NCBI RefSeq assembly: GCF_014197105.1
Contig: NZ_JACIEV010000009.1
Location: 1-64,000, forward strand
Reading direction: 5' to 3'
Length of the DNA stretch: 64,000 bases
Origin: Sphingomonas jinjuensis
GTDB taxonomy: Bacteria > Pseudomonadota > Alphaproteobacteria > Sphingomonadales > Sphingomonadaceae
Position 1 is the stretch's first letter. The number at the start of each line of letters is the position of its first letter. The notes under the pieces are model-generated. The model saw nothing but the letters and a program-made list of their open reading frames with translations. It ran no database searches and was not told where the DNA came from. This document shows positions 17,063 through 28,268 of the stretch, piece after piece. A program made the translations under genes and the position numbers.

Positions 17063-18457
17063 GTGGATCGGCTTCCCCGTCACCGCCATCGCGGCTTCCT
17101 TCATCGCCTCGGCATGTGTCGGATGCGCATGGCACGTGTAGGCGATGTCTTCGCTGGTAGCCCCAAACTCCATCGCCACCGCCGCCTCGGCGATCATCGT
17201 CCCCGCCAGGCTCGCGACGATCCACACGCCCAGCACGCGATCGGTCTCGGCATCGGCGATCACCTTGACGAAGCCATCGGTGTCGCGGTTCGTCTTGGCC
17301 CGGCTATTGGCCATCATCGGGAACTTGCCGACCTTGATCGCGCCGCGCTCCTTGGCCGCCTCTTCCGACAGGCCGACGCCCGCGATCTCGGGCATGGTGT
17401 AGACGACCGAGGGGATCACGTCGTGGTTCACGATGCCGGTCTGGCCCGCGATATTCTCCGCGACCGCGACGCCCTCGTCCTCGGCCTTATGCGCCAGCAT
17501 CAGCCCCGGCGCGACGTCACCGATCGCCCAGATGCCGTCGACGTTGGTGCGGAAGTCGTGATCGATGCCAACCTGCCCGCGCTCGGTGAGCTTGACGCCT
17601 GCCACTTCAAGGTTGAGCCCGTCGATGTTGGGCTTGCGCCCGATCGCGACCAGCACTGCATCGGCGTCTAGCGTCTCGGCCGCGCCGCCTGCCGACGGCT
17701 CCACCGACACCGTAGCCCGGCCGCCCTCGACGGTGACGCCGGTCACCTTGGTCGAGGTCTTGATCTCCATGCCCTGCTTCTTGAACAGCTTGGCGGATTC
17801 CTTGCGCACCTCGCCATCGAAGCCCGGCAGGATCTGGTCGAGATACTCGACCACCGTCACCTTCGCCCCCAGGCGGCGCCACACGCTGCCGAGTTCGAGC
17901 CCGATCACACCGCCGCCGATCACCACCAGATGCTCGGGCACCTTGGGCAGCGCCAGCGCGCCGGTCGAATCGATCACCACCTGCTGGTCGATCTCAACAC
18001 CCGGCAGCGGCGTCACCGACGATCCGGTCGCGATGACGATATTCTTGGCGGTGACCGTCTCGCCGCCGACGTCGACGCTGTGCGCGTCCTTGAAGGCAGC
18101 GCGGCCCTTCAACCACGTCACCTTGTTCTTCTTGAACAGGAATTCGATGCCGCCGGTCAGCTCCTTGACCGCCTTCGCCTTTTCGGCGTGCATCTGGTCG
18201 AGGTCGAGCGCGACATTGTCGAACTTGATGCCGAACTTCGCCAGCGCGCCGTGGCTCGCTTCCTCGTAGATCTCCGACGCGTGGAGCAGCGCCTTCGACG
18301 GAATGCACCCGACGTTGAGGCAGGTCCCGCCCAGCGTCTCGCGGCTCTCGGCGCAGGCGGTCTTCAGCCCTAGCTGCGCCGCCCGGATCGCGGCGACATA
18401 GCCGCCGGGGCCGGCGCCGATCACGAGGACGTCATAGTCGTAGGTCTGGTCTGCCAT
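17057..18457 (-). CDS. lpd: Dihydrolipoyl dehydrogenase (E3)
   Basis: A 466-aa flavoprotein that reoxidises dihydrolipoamide with NAD+. FAD site VIGAGPGGYVAA; redox-active cysteines in GGTCLNVGCIPSK (Cys46, Cys51); second dinucleotide site IGGGVIGLELGSVW; FAD/interface block GRKPNI...AIGDVAPG; catalytic dyad HAHPTHAE near the C-terminus. The start at 18457 (MADQTYDYDV) is chosen over 18463 because GGAG lies 6 bases upstream of it. It is the last gene of the suc cluster, so it serves 2-oxoglutarate dehydrogenase and possibly the glycine cleavage complex encoded at 36-40 kb. Confidence 0.97.
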   Translation of the reverse strand: MADQTYDYDVLVIGAGPGGYVAAIRAAQLGLKTACAESRETLGGTCLNVGCIPSKALLHASEIYEEASHGALAKFGIKFDNVALDLDQMHAEKAKAVKELTGGIEFLFKKNKVTWLKGRAAFKDAHSVDVGGETVTAKNIVIATGSSVTPLPGVEIDQQVVIDSTGALALPKVPEHLVVIGGGVIGLELGSVWRRLGAKVTVVEYLDQILPGFDGEVRKESAKLFKKQGMEIKTSTKVTGVTVEGGRATVSVEPSAGGAAETLDADAVLVAIGRKPNIDGLNLEVAGVKLTERGQVGIDHDFRTNVDGIWAIGDVAPGLMLAHKAEDEGVAVAENIAGQTGIVNHDVIPSVVYTMPEIAGVGLSEEAAKERGAIKVGKFPMMANSRAKTNRDTDGFVKVIADAETDRVLGVWIVASLAGTMIAEAAVAMEFGATSEDIAYTCHAHPTHAEAMKEAAMAVTGKPIHI

Positions 18458-18468
18458 CTTCATCTCCG

Positions 18469-18571
18469 TTCCCCGGCGGAGGCCGGGGCCCAGTTCCGGA
18501 GCGGCATATGGTGATCGCCGCGCCTTTTTACATTGGCCTTCCCAAAGGGCCCCGGCCTCCGCCGGAGAACA
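18469..18571. repeat. Inverted pair of palindromic repeats (family D) between sucB and lpd
   Basis: CCGGCGGAGGCCGGGGCCC (18473-18491) and its exact reverse complement at 18547-18565 are separated by 55 bp. Each arm is itself nearly palindromic (CCCCGGC...GCCGGGG). The same doublet structure occurs at 37,475-37,538 and, enclosing a GIY-YIG gene, at 23,917-24,288. Confidence 0.85.
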
Positions 18572-18583
18572 GGCCTCACAAGG

Positions 18584-19807
<1,224 letters not shown>

Positions 19808-19820
19808 TTCCGCTTCTCCG

Positions 19821-19881
19821 CCCCGGCATTTCGTCCGGGGTGCAATTACACCATCCACCATCCCGGCCAACCGGCCGGGAC
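19821..19881. repeat. Degenerate palindromes between sucA and sucB
   Basis: CCCCGGCATTTCGTCCGGGG (19821-19840) and TCCCGGCCAACCGGCCGGGA (about 19861-19880) are two imperfect hairpins facing each other. They look like a decayed copy of the family D doublet but are less regular. Overlap with the ribosome-binding region of sucB is possible. Confidence 0.5.
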
Positions 19882-19887
19882 CCGCTT

Positions 19888-22818
19888 TTACTTACCCTTC
19901 ACCCGCCGCACTTCGCCGCGTACCGAGTGGCCGAGCGCATCGGCGACGAGCGCCGCCTGCTCCAGCGTATGCCGCTTCATCAGGCCCGTCGCCGGGCTGG
20001 CCGACGCCGCGCGACCCGCGAAGCGCGGCCGCTTCGGCGACGTGCCGGCATCGATCATCGCGGCCTCGACGAAGGGTTCGACGAAGGTCCAATAGCCCTG
20101 GTTCTTCGGCTCTTCCTGCGCCCAGATCACCTCTTCGAGCTTGGGCATGCGCGCCATGCGCTTCGCCAGCGCCTCGACCGGGAAGGGATAGAGCTGCTCG
20201 ACGCGGACGATCTGCGTCTCGGTATCACCCGCCGCATCGCGCGCCTCGATCAGGTCGTAGGCGACCTTGCCCGTGCACAGCACCAGCCGCTTCGTCGCCT
20301 CGTCGGGCGCGCCGTTGGTATCCGACAACAGGCGGCGGAAGTGGCTGTCGCCGTGGAATTCCGCCGCGGTCGACACCGCCATCTTGTGGCGCAGCAACGA
20401 CTTGGGCGTGAACACCACCAGCGGCTTGCGGAAGCCGCGATGCATCTGGCGGCGCAGCAGGTGAAAATAGTTCGCCGGCGTCGTGCAGTTGGCGACCTGC
20501 ATATTGTCGCCCGCGCACAGCTGCAGGAAACGCTCGGGCCGTGCCGACGAATGCTCCGGCCCCTGGCCTTCGTATCCATGCGGCAACAGCATCACCAGCC
20601 CGTTGGCGCGCAGCCACTTGGCCTCGCCCGACGCGATGAACTGGTCGATCATGATCTGCGCGCCGTTGACGAAGTCACCGAACTGCGCCTCCCACAGCAC
20701 CAGCGTCTTGGGATCGGCCAGCGCATAGCCATACTCGAAACCGAGCACGCCATATTCGCTGAGCGGACTGTCGAGCACCTCGAACGCGCCATGCTCGACC
20801 GTCGACAGCGGCACATATTTATGCTCATCGGTTTGATCGACCCATACCGCATGCCGCTGGCTGAACGTCCCGCGGCCCGAATCCTGGCCCGACAGTCGCA
20901 CGCCATAGCCTTCCGACAGCAGAGACCCGAACGCCAGCGCCTCGCCAGTCGCCCAGTCGAAGCCCTTGCCGCTCGCGAACATCTCGCGCTTGGCATCGAG
21001 CACGCGCGCCAGCGTCTTGTGGATTGCCAGCCCGTCGGGAACCGTCGTCAGCGTCCGGCCGAGCGAATCGAACAGCTTGGGGCTGAGCCCGGTATCCGCG
21101 GTTCGGCGCGAATCCTCGCCATCGACTGGCGCATGCAGCCCCGACCAGCGCCCGGCGAACCAGTCGGCGCGGTTCGGCTTGTAGCTCGCCCCCGCCTCGA
21201 ACTCGCCTTCCAGCAGCGTCGTGTACTGCTTGACGTTCTCTTCCAGCCACTGCTGGTCGATCACGCCCTCGTCTTTCAGCCGCTTGGCATAGACGTCGCT
21301 GACCGCCGGATGGCCCTTGATGACCTGGTACATCAGCGGCTGGGTGAAGCTCGGCTCGTCACCCTCGTTGTGACCAAAGCGGCGATAACACCACATGTCG
21401 ATCACGATGTCGCGGTGGAAGGTCTGGCGGAATTCCATCGCCATCTTCGTCGCGAAGGTCACCGCCTCGGGATCGTCGCCGTTGACGTGGAAGACCGGCG
21501 CCTGGACGCCCTTGGCGACGTCCGACGGATAGGGCGACGAGCGCGCGAACTGCGGGCTGGTGGTGAAGCCGACCTGGTTGTTGATGATGAAGTGGACGCA
21601 ACCGCCGGTGTTGTAGCCACGGATACCCGAAAAGCCGAGGCATTCCCACACGATACCCTGCCCCGCGAAGGCCGCGTCGCCATGGATCAGCACGGGCAGC
21701 GAGCGGCTGTGGTCGTCGAGATCGCCCGCCAGCGTCTGGATCGCGCGCGTCTTGCCGAGCACGACGGGATCGACCGCCTCGAGGTGGCTGGGGTTGGCGA
21801 CCAGCGACATATGGACCTTGTGCCCATCGAACTCACGGTCCGACGAGGTGCCGAGGTGGTACTTCACGTCGCCCGATCCGCCGATCTCGTCGGGATTGGC
21901 GCTGCCGCCCGCGAACTCGTGGAAGATCACGCGCAGCGGCTTGCCCATGACGTTGGCGAGCACGTTCAGGCGGCCGCGGTGGGCCATCCCGAACACGATC
22001 TCGTTGACGCCCATCTGGCCGCCGTACTTGATCACGCTTTCCAGTGCCGGGATCATGCTTTCGCCGCCGTCCAGGCCGAAGCGCTTCGTGCCGACGTACT
22101 TGCGGCCGAGGAACTTCTCCCACTGCTCGGCCTCGATCACCTTGTTCAGGATCGCCTTCTTGCCGAGCGGGGTGAACTCGATCGCCTTGTCCTGGCCCTC
22201 CATCCGCTCCTGGAGGAAGCGGCGCTCCTCGACATCGGCGATGTGCATATATTCCAGGCCGACCTTGCCGCAGTAGTTTTTGCGCAGCGTGTCGACGAGC
22301 TGGCGGATCGTCGCCCATTCCATGCCCATCGTGCCGCCCAGGAACACCGGGCGGTCGATGTCGGCATCGGAAAAGCCGTAATATTCGGTCTTCAGATCAG
22401 CTGGCAGCTCGCGCGACATGCGGCCCAGCGGGTCGATGTCGGCGGCCAGGTGACCGCGAACGCGATAGGTGCGGATCAGCAGCTGCGCGCGAATGGCATC
22501 GCTGGCGGCGCGGGCGACTTCCGCGTCCGAGGGCGCGGCGGCGGCGGGAGCGGCGGCAGGCTTGCCCTTCTGCGGCTTGGGCGCCGGCTCCATCTGCGTC
22601 GGATCGAGCGCGGCGGTCAGGTCGTCGGTGGTCGACAGCGGCCAGGCGGCGCGCGCCCAGCTCGGGCCCGACATCGAACCCTCCAGCCCCTCGAAGAACG
22701 ACTGCCAGCCCGGCTCGACGCTCGACGGCGATTGACGGTAGCGCTCGTAGAGCGTTTCGACGAACGCCGGGCTGACGCCCGCCGCGATATCGCTGAAATC
22801 CTGGCCTTCGTAGCCCAT
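19888..22818 (-). CDS. sucA: 2-oxoglutarate dehydrogenase E1 component
   Basis: A 976-aa thiamine-diphosphate enzyme that decarboxylates 2-oxoglutarate and succinylates E2. The N-terminal tail ([20 protein letters not shown]) contacts E2/E3. [12 protein letters not shown] and HLGTSSDRE are typical of the core. The ThDP motif starts GDAAFAGQG at about residue 377 and ends [16 protein letters not shown] follows, and the C-terminal third carries [16 protein letters not shown]. Length is normal for alphaproteobacterial SucA. It lies downstream of sucD, separated by a MITE-like repeat. Confidence 0.98.
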   Translation of the reverse strand: MGYEGQDFSDIAAGVSPAFVETLYERYRQSPSSVEPGWQSFFEGLEGSMSGPSWARAAWPLSTTDDLTAALDPTQMEPAPKPQKGKPAAAPAAAAPSDAEVARAASDAIRAQLLIRTYRVRGHLAADIDPLGRMSRELPADLKTEYYGFSDADIDRPVFLGGTMGMEWATIRQLVDTLRKNYCGKVGLEYMHIADVEERRFLQERMEGQDKAIEFTPLGKKAILNKVIEAEQWEKFLGRKYVGTKRFGLDGGESMIPALESVIKYGGQMGVNEIVFGMAHRGRLNVLANVMGKPLRVIFHEFAGGSANPDEIGGSGDVKYHLGTSSDREFDGHKVHMSLVANPSHLEAVDPVVLGKTRAIQTLAGDLDDHSRSLPVLIHGDAAFAGQGIVWECLGFSGIRGYNTGGCVHFIINNQVGFTTSPQFARSSPYPSDVAKGVQAPVFHVNGDDPEAVTFATKMAMEFRQTFHRDIVIDMWCYRRFGHNEGDEPSFTQPLMYQVIKGHPAVSDVYAKRLKDEGVIDQQWLEENVKQYTTLLEGEFEAGASYKPNRADWFAGRWSGLHAPVDGEDSRRTADTGLSPKLFDSLGRTLTTVPDGLAIHKTLARVLDAKREMFASGKGFDWATGEALAFGSLLSEGYGVRLSGQDSGRGTFSQRHAVWVDQTDEHKYVPLSTVEHGAFEVLDSPLSEYGVLGFEYGYALADPKTLVLWEAQFGDFVNGAQIMIDQFIASGEAKWLRANGLVMLLPHGYEGQGPEHSSARPERFLQLCAGDNMQVANCTTPANYFHLLRRQMHRGFRKPLVVFTPKSLLRHKMAVSTAAEFHGDSHFRRLLSDTNGAPDEATKRLVLCTGKVAYDLIEARDAAGDTETQIVRVEQLYPFPVEALAKRMARMPKLEEVIWAQEEPKNQGYWTFVEPFVEAAMIDAGTSPKRPRFAGRAASASPATGLMKRHTLEQAALVADALGHSVRGEVRRVKGK

Positions 22819-22825
22819 ATCGACT

Positions 22826-23010
22826 CCCTCCCTCTCCCCTTGTGGGAGAGGGTTGCGTAGACTTAGGCCCGCAGGGCCTTAGTCGGAGCTGGGTGAGGGG
22901 GTGGCCGTGCACGGCACGGAGCGAGCCTGCGGCTCGCATACCCCTCATCCAACTACGCCTAGGCAGCGAGCTGCCAAGGCTTCGTATCCTTCTCCCACAA
23001 GGGGAGAAGA
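22826..23010. repeat. MITE-like element (family E) between sucD and sucA
   Basis: TCTCCCCTTGTGGGAGA (22833-22849) and its perfect 17-bp reverse complement (22991-23007) bound an element of about 175 bp. Further inside, GGTGAGGGGG and CCCCTCATCC pair imperfectly, so the whole unit could fold into one long hairpin. No coding capacity. It sits inside the operon, so it is presumably transcribed. Confidence 0.8.
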
Positions 23011-23017
23011 TGTGCCA

Positions 23018-23902
23018 TCAACCCTTCAGCACCTCGAGCAGGGTCGAACCCAGCTCCGACGGGCTCGCCGCCACCTTGATGCCGGCGGCTTCCATCGCCG
23101 CGATCTTGTCCTCGGCGCCGCCCTGGCCGCCCGACACGATCGCGCCGGCGTGGCCCATACGGCGGCCAGGAGGCGCCGTGCGGCCCGCGATGAAGCCGGC
23201 CATCGGCTTCCTGCGACCCTTCTTCGCCTCGTCGCGCAGGAACTGAGCGGCTTCCTCTTCGGCCGAGCCGCCGATCTCGCCGATCATGATGATGCTCTCG
23301 GTGGCATCGTCGGCCAGGAACAGCTCGAGCACGTCGATGAAATTGGTGCCGTTGACGGGATCGCCGCCGATGCCGACCGCGGTCGTCTGGCCAAGCCCGG
23401 CATTCGACGTCTGGAACACCGCTTCATAGGTCAGCGTACCCGAGCGCGAGACGACACCGACCGAGCCCTTCTTGAAGATGCTGCCCGGCATGATGCCGAT
23501 CTTGCACTCGCCCGGCGTCAGCACGCCCGGGCAGTTCGGGCCGATCAGCCGCGACTTGCTGCCCGACAGCGCGCGCTTGACGCGAACCATGTCGAGCACC
23601 GGAATGCCCTCGGTGATCGCAACGATCAGCGGCACCTCAGCGTCGATCGCCTCGAGAATCGAATCCGCGGCGAAGGGCGGCGGGACATAGATCACGCTGG
23701 CATTGGCGCCGGTCTTGCTCACCGCCTCGGCGACGGTGTCGTACACCGGCAGGTCGAGGTGGGTGGTGCCGCCCTTGCCGGGCGTGACGCCGCCGACCAT
23801 CTGCGTGCCGTACTCCAGCGCCGCCTTGGTGTGGAAGCTGCCGGTCTCGCCGGTCATGCCCTGGGTGATGACCTTGGTATTCCGGTCGACGAGGATGCTC
23901 AT
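23018..23902 (-). CDS. sucD: Succinyl-CoA ligase, alpha subunit
   Basis: A 294-aa subunit that binds CoA and carries the phosphohistidine, making ATP or GTP from succinyl-CoA. Features: [21 protein letters not shown] start, [31 protein letters not shown], and the active-site histidine segment [13 protein letters not shown]. Length is normal. The beta subunit gene sucC, usually directly upstream between mdh and sucD in alphaproteobacteria, is absent here; a GIY-YIG gene and repeats occupy the position. Confidence 0.97.
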   Translation of the reverse strand: MSILVDRNTKVITQGMTGETGSFHTKAALEYGTQMVGGVTPGKGGTTHLDLPVYDTVAEAVSKTGANASVIYVPPPFAADSILEAIDAEVPLIVAITEGIPVLDMVRVKRALSGSKSRLIGPNCPGVLTPGECKIGIMPGSIFKKGSVGVVSRSGTLTYEAVFQTSNAGLGQTTAVGIGGDPVNGTNFIDVLELFLADDATESIIMIGEIGGSAEEEAAQFLRDEAKKGRRKPMAGFIAGRTAPPGRRMGHAGAIVSGGQGGAEDKIAAMEAAGIKVAASPSELGSTLLEVLKG

Positions 23903-23916
23903 TTCATCTCCTTGTT

Positions 23917-24288
23917 CCCCGGCGACGGCCGGGGCCCAGTTGGGAAGACAGTCATGGCAGCGCGATACGATCGTACAGGTCTTCCCAATCCGGGTTCAGC
24001 CCTTCGATCTCCCGCAACTTCCAGGCCCGCTTCCACTCCTTCATCTGCAGCTCGCGCTGCCGCGCTGACTTGATGCTGCCATGTGCCTCGTACCAGACCA
24101 GGGACTTGCAGCCGTATTTCTTCGTAAACCCGCCAACGACGCCGTTCCGATGCTCCCAGACGCGCTTCGCCAGATTGCTGGTCACGCCCAGATAGATCGT
24201 CCCATTCCGTCCGCTCGCCATGATGTAGACATAGCCGGACGTCATCATCGCGAACGCGCTTCCTTCTGGACCCCGGCCTTCGCCGGGG
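23917..24288. repeat. Inverted palindromes (family D) enclosing a GIY-YIG gene
   Basis: The left palindrome CCCCGGCGACGGCCGGGG (23917-23934) followed by CCCAG faces the right palindrome CCCCGGCCTTCGCCGGGG (24271-24288), preceded by CTGGA. In reverse complement the right copy matches the left with one mismatch in the palindrome, and the flanking CCAG also matches. The 372-bp unit contains one gene and looks like a long form of the doublets at 18,469 and 37,475. Confidence 0.75.
23952..24248 (-). CDS. Small GIY-YIG nuclease family protein
   Basis: A 98-aa single-domain GIY-YIG protein. The two signature strands are GYVYIMAS and GTIYLGVTS, followed by the catalytic-arginine helix [12 protein letters not shown]. 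The metal-site glutamate probably lies in [12 protein letters not shown]. It ends [17 protein letters not shown]. The fold is found in UvrC, homing endonucleases and many small orphan proteins; the role of this subgroup is not established. It sits between mdh and sucD inside a palindrome pair, which suggests it is a mobile or repeat-associated gene rather than a metabolic one. The start could be M1 or M2. Confidence 0.88.
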   Translation of the reverse strand: MMTSGYVYIMASGRNGTIYLGVTSNLAKRVWEHRNGVVGGFTKKYGCKSLVWYEAHGSIKSARQRELQMKEWKRAWKLREIEGLNPDWEDLYDRIALP

Positions 24289-24294
24289 TGGTCA

Positions 24295-25266
<972 letters not shown>

Positions 25267-25288
25267 CTAAGGGTCTGATGGGTTCAGC

Positions 25289-25317
25289 CGCATAGGCGGG
25301 TTCGACCGATGGCACAA
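25289..25317 (-). promoter_or_regulatory. Predicted promoter for mdh-suc operon
   Basis: On the minus strand TTGTGC (25317-25312) and TATGCG (25294-25289) are 17 bp apart, about 30 bp upstream of the mdh start. This is a moderate match to a sigma-70-like promoter and the only good candidate in the 119-bp gap. Confidence 0.4.
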
Positions 25318-25376
25318 CCTCCAATCGTCACGAAAACCGGGCCTTAACGATAATGGTTCGCATCAGCGATAAGACG

Positions 25377-26558
25377 TTAACGCTTTATCCGACGACGCCG
25401 ACGCCACGTGAAGACTGCCGACATCGCGTAATTCCACACCGTCGTCACCGCGACGCCGGCCAGTGCCGACAGCACCCAGTATGACTGGTGGACGAACAGC
25501 CAGCGGGCAACGCCGACATTGGCCAGCGCGCCGATGACGCATACGATGTTGAAGCTGATCCATCCGGTCAACAGGTCGAAGCCCTTCAGCCGCTGGTCGC
25601 GATAGGTGAGCACGTTGTTGAGGAAGAAGTTGCTCGACGTCGCCACCAGCGTCGCCACCACCTGGCTCTTCGAAAAGCTGGTGCCGAACGCCTTGTAGAG
25701 CGTCGTCAGCACCGCGAAGTGAACCGCGACGCCGACCATGCCAACCATCGCAAAGCTGACGAAGCGGACGGGCACCAGATGCCCGATCATCTTGTCGATC
25801 AGCAGCTGCAGGTAATCCCACAGTACCAGCGCATCGAGCTTGCTCTCGCCATGCTGGCGCAGGCGGAAGGTATAGGGCACCTCGGCCACGCGCAGCGGCT
25901 TCGGCGAACTGGCGGCGATGTCGAGCAGGATCTTGAAGCCCACGCTCGACAGCCCCGGCAGCGCCGCCAGGAAGGCGTCGCGACGCAGCATGAAAAAGCC
26001 GCTCATCGGGTCGCTGATCGGCGTCCGCGTCAGCCGCGTCGCCAGGCGGGTCGCCAGCCGGCTCATCGCCGCGCGCCCCTTGCTCCAGTCGCCGATGCCG
26101 CCGCCCTCGACATAGCGACTGCCGACGACGAGATCGACGTCGCCCTGCCCGATCCGCGCGAACATTGCCGCCAGGATGCGCTCGTCATGCTGCATGTCGG
26201 CGTCCATCACCGCCACCACGGGCGCCGTCGTGGCCTGAATCCCCTCGACGCAGGCCGACGAGAGGCCGCGGCGGCCGTAACGGTGCAGCAGTCGCACGCG
26301 CGGATCGCGGCGGGCGACCTCACGAACGTGCGCCGCGGTGCCGTCGGGCGAATTGTCGTCGACGATCACGACTTCCCATCGGACGCCCTCGAGCGCGCGG
26401 TCGATCGCGGCGACGAGGATATCGATGTTGGCGACCTCGTTGAACGCCGGCACGACGATCGCAAGGTCCGCCGGCAGCATCGCTGGCGCCTGCGGCGGCG
26501 CCACGGCCAGCGCATCGGCGAGAAAACGGCCCGACATATCGTTCATGGACTCAACCAT
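25377..26558 (-). CDS. Glycosyltransferase family 2 with GtrA domain (polyprenyl-phosphate sugar synthase type)
   Basis: A 393-aa two-domain protein. The N-terminal GT2 domain (about 30-250) resembles dolichol-phosphate mannose synthases: LAIVVPAFNEVANIDILV, VIVDDNSPDGT, the metal-binding VMDADMQHD, and SDPMSGFFMLRR. The C-terminal GtrA domain (about 265-390) has four helices, including FVSFAMVGMVGVAVHF, SNFFLNNVLTYRD and a final helix ending in a basic tail. It would make and perhaps flip a polyprenyl-phosphate sugar for envelope modification. Start at 26558 chosen; ATGs at 26546 and 26537 are alternatives. It follows zapE with a gap of about 40 bp. Confidence 0.9.
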   Translation of the reverse strand: MVESMNDMSGRFLADALAVAPPQAPAMLPADLAIVVPAFNEVANIDILVAAIDRALEGVRWEVVIVDDNSPDGTAAHVREVARRDPRVRLLHRYGRRGLSSACVEGIQATTAPVVAVMDADMQHDERILAAMFARIGQGDVDLVVGSRYVEGGGIGDWSKGRAAMSRLATRLATRLTRTPISDPMSGFFMLRRDAFLAALPGLSSVGFKILLDIAASSPKPLRVAEVPYTFRLRQHGESKLDALVLWDYLQLLIDKMIGHLVPVRFVSFAMVGMVGVAVHFAVLTTLYKAFGTSFSKSQVVATLVATSSNFFLNNVLTYRDQRLKGFDLLTGWISFNIVCVIGALANVGVARWLFVHQSYWVLSALAGVAVTTVWNYAMSAVFTWRRRRRIKR

Positions 26559-26599
26559 GGCGCAACCATGGTTGACGCGGCGTAAACGATTGCCCGGCT

Positions 26600-27694
26600 T
26601 CACGCATCGACGCCATGCCCCTGCGCCAGGTAATCGTCCGACCGCATTTCCTCCAACCGGCTGACGGTCCGCTGAAATTCGAAGCGTCCGTCCCCCTTCG
26701 GATACAGCATGTCCGGCTCCGCATCGGCGGCGGCGAGCAGCTTCACCTTATACTCGTACAGCGCATCGATCAGCGACACGAACCGCGCCGCCTCGTTGCG
26801 CTGCGCCGGGCCGAGCACGGGAATGCCGACCAGGATGACGGTGTGATAACGGCGCGCGATCGCCAGATAGTCGGCACTCCCCCGCGCCTCGCCGCACAAT
26901 CGCTTGAAGCTGAACACCGCGACGCCCTTGAAGGCGCGCGGCACGTGGAGCGTGCGTCCCTGCACGACCAGATCCTCGCTCGGCACATGCTCGCGATCTT
27001 CGGGTGGATGGTCGGTCAGGCGATAAAAGGCGGCGGACAACGCCATGGTCGCTTCCGGCCCGTTCGGCACCAGCCACGTGTCCTGCTGACCCAGCCGATC
27101 GCGGCGATAATCGACCGGGCCGTTGAGCGCCAGAACGTCCATCTCCTCTTCGATCAGCGCGATGAAGGGCAGGAAATGCTCGCGATTGAGCCCGTTCTTG
27201 TACAGGTCGCGCGGCGGCCGGTTCGACGTCGCGACGATGGTCACGCCCGCCGCCATCAGCGCGGTGAACAGCCGCGACAGGATCATCGCATCGGGACTGT
27301 TCGTCACCATCATCTCGTCGAAGGCAAGCAGCCGCAGTTCGCTCGCGATCGTCGCCGCCACCGCGCTGACGGGATCGCCCGCCTCGCGCCGGCGCTCCTC
27401 GGCCAGCCGGGCATGCACTTCGAGCATGAATTCGGCGAAATGCACCCGCCGCTTCGCCGCGATCGAAACCTGCGCGAAGAACAGATCCATCAGCATCGAC
27501 TTGCCCCGGCCGACATCACCCCACAGATAGACGCCGCGCGCCGGGACGATCTTGCGCCGCAACAGCCCGCTCCGCCGCGGCTGCTGCAGCTCACGCGCCA
27601 GCACGCCCAGCCGTACCGCCGCCGCCGCCTGCTCGGCATCGGGGCGAAGCTCGCCCGCGGCGATCAGCGCGTCATAGGCGGCGACGACGGTCAT
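26600..27694 (-). CDS. zapE: Cell division protein ZapE (AFG1-like ATPase)
   Basis: A 364-aa P-loop ATPase. Walker A is GDVGRGKSMLMDLF (about residues 58-71), Walker B LLAFDEMMVTN, followed by sensor-like IVATSNRPPRDLY and the family block LNREHFLPFI. ZapE associates with the Z-ring in E. coli; alphaproteobacterial homologues are often near sdh or mdh, as here. It overlaps the upstream thioesterase gene (ATGA, 27691-27694). Confidence 0.94.
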   Translation of the reverse strand: MTVVAAYDALIAAGELRPDAEQAAAAVRLGVLARELQQPRRSGLLRRKIVPARGVYLWGDVGRGKSMLMDLFFAQVSIAAKRRVHFAEFMLEVHARLAEERRREAGDPVSAVAATIASELRLLAFDEMMVTNSPDAMILSRLFTALMAAGVTIVATSNRPPRDLYKNGLNREHFLPFIALIEEEMDVLALNGPVDYRRDRLGQQDTWLVPNGPEATMALSAAFYRLTDHPPEDREHVPSEDLVVQGRTLHVPRAFKGVAVFSFKRLCGEARGSADYLAIARRYHTVILVGIPVLGPAQRNEAARFVSLIDALYEYKVKLLAAADAEPDMLYPKGDGRFEFQRTVSRLEEMRSDDYLAQGHGVDA

Positions 27695-28155
27695 GACCGA
27701 AGCGACGGCGGCGGGGTCGACTTGCGCAGCGTGCCCGTGAAGCTCGCAATGACCGGCGTATCGTCCTGGACGATCAGCCCGCGCAGGAACAGCATCCGGC
27801 TTGTCTCGCGCAGCAATTCGATCCGCGCCTCCAGCGGCTCGCCGATCCGCCCCCCGCCGATGAACTGCGCCGACAGGTCGAGCGTCACCGCCCCGCCCGC
27901 CGACAGAACACCGAGCCCGCGCGCCGCCGCGAACAGCGCCACATCCATGAAGCCGAGCAGCGCGCCGCCATGCACGTTCTCGCGCATGTTCGAATGCTGA
28001 TGCTCGGGCAGCATCCGCACCCGCGCAGCACCGTCCTCGATACGGACGTGGAGCGGGCCGAGGAACGCGTTGAAGCGCGTGTCGTCACGCAACTGCCAAC
28101 GCTTCCACCCGGGCAGCGCGGGATCATCGTCGTAGGTGAACAGGCTATCCGCCAT
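27691..28155 (-). CDS. PaaI-type hotdog-fold thioesterase
   Basis: A 154-aa single-domain hotdog protein with the family block MRENVHGGALLGFMDVALF, in which the HGG turn and downstream aspartate form the acyl-CoA thioesterase site, and a conserved VTLDLSAQFIGGGRIGEPL strand pair. The substrate is probably an aryl- or medium-chain acyl-CoA. The start at 28155 (MADSLFTYDDD) is chosen; an in-frame ATG 42 bases upstream lies in the adjoining repeat. It is translationally coupled to zapE. Confidence 0.87.
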   Translation of the reverse strand: MADSLFTYDDDPALPGWKRWQLRDDTRFNAFLGPLHVRIEDGAARVRMLPEHQHSNMRENVHGGALLGFMDVALFAAARGLGVLSAGGAVTLDLSAQFIGGGRIGEPLEARIELLRETSRMLFLRGLIVQDDTPVIASFTGTLRKSTPPPSLRS

Positions 28156-28163
28156 TGATACCC

Positions 28164-28244
28164 CCGTTCGTCCTGAGCCTGTCGAAGGACGTGCCACTGG
28201 CGAGACGCCCGGAACACGTGCTTCGACAGGCTCAGCACGAACGG
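28164..28244. repeat. Inverted repeat (family C) between sdhB and thioesterase
   Basis: The left arm starting CCGTTCGTCCTGAGCCTGTC (28164-28193) pairs with the right arm ending CAGCACGAACGG (28215-28244) with few mismatches, leaving a loop of about 21 bp. The TTCGT(C/G)CTGAGC...GTCGAAG core recurs at 33,322, 35,811 and 52,015. It may terminate sdh transcripts. Confidence 0.8.
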
Positions 28245-28268
28245 AAATTTTCGGTCACCTCTACCGGA

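Noticed and set aside
19840-22860. A 1,006-codon open frame on the plus strand opposite sucA
   Set aside because: It is antisense to a certain gene, rich in Arg/His/Asp/Val as expected of a shadow frame in high-GC DNA, and has no recognisable domain.
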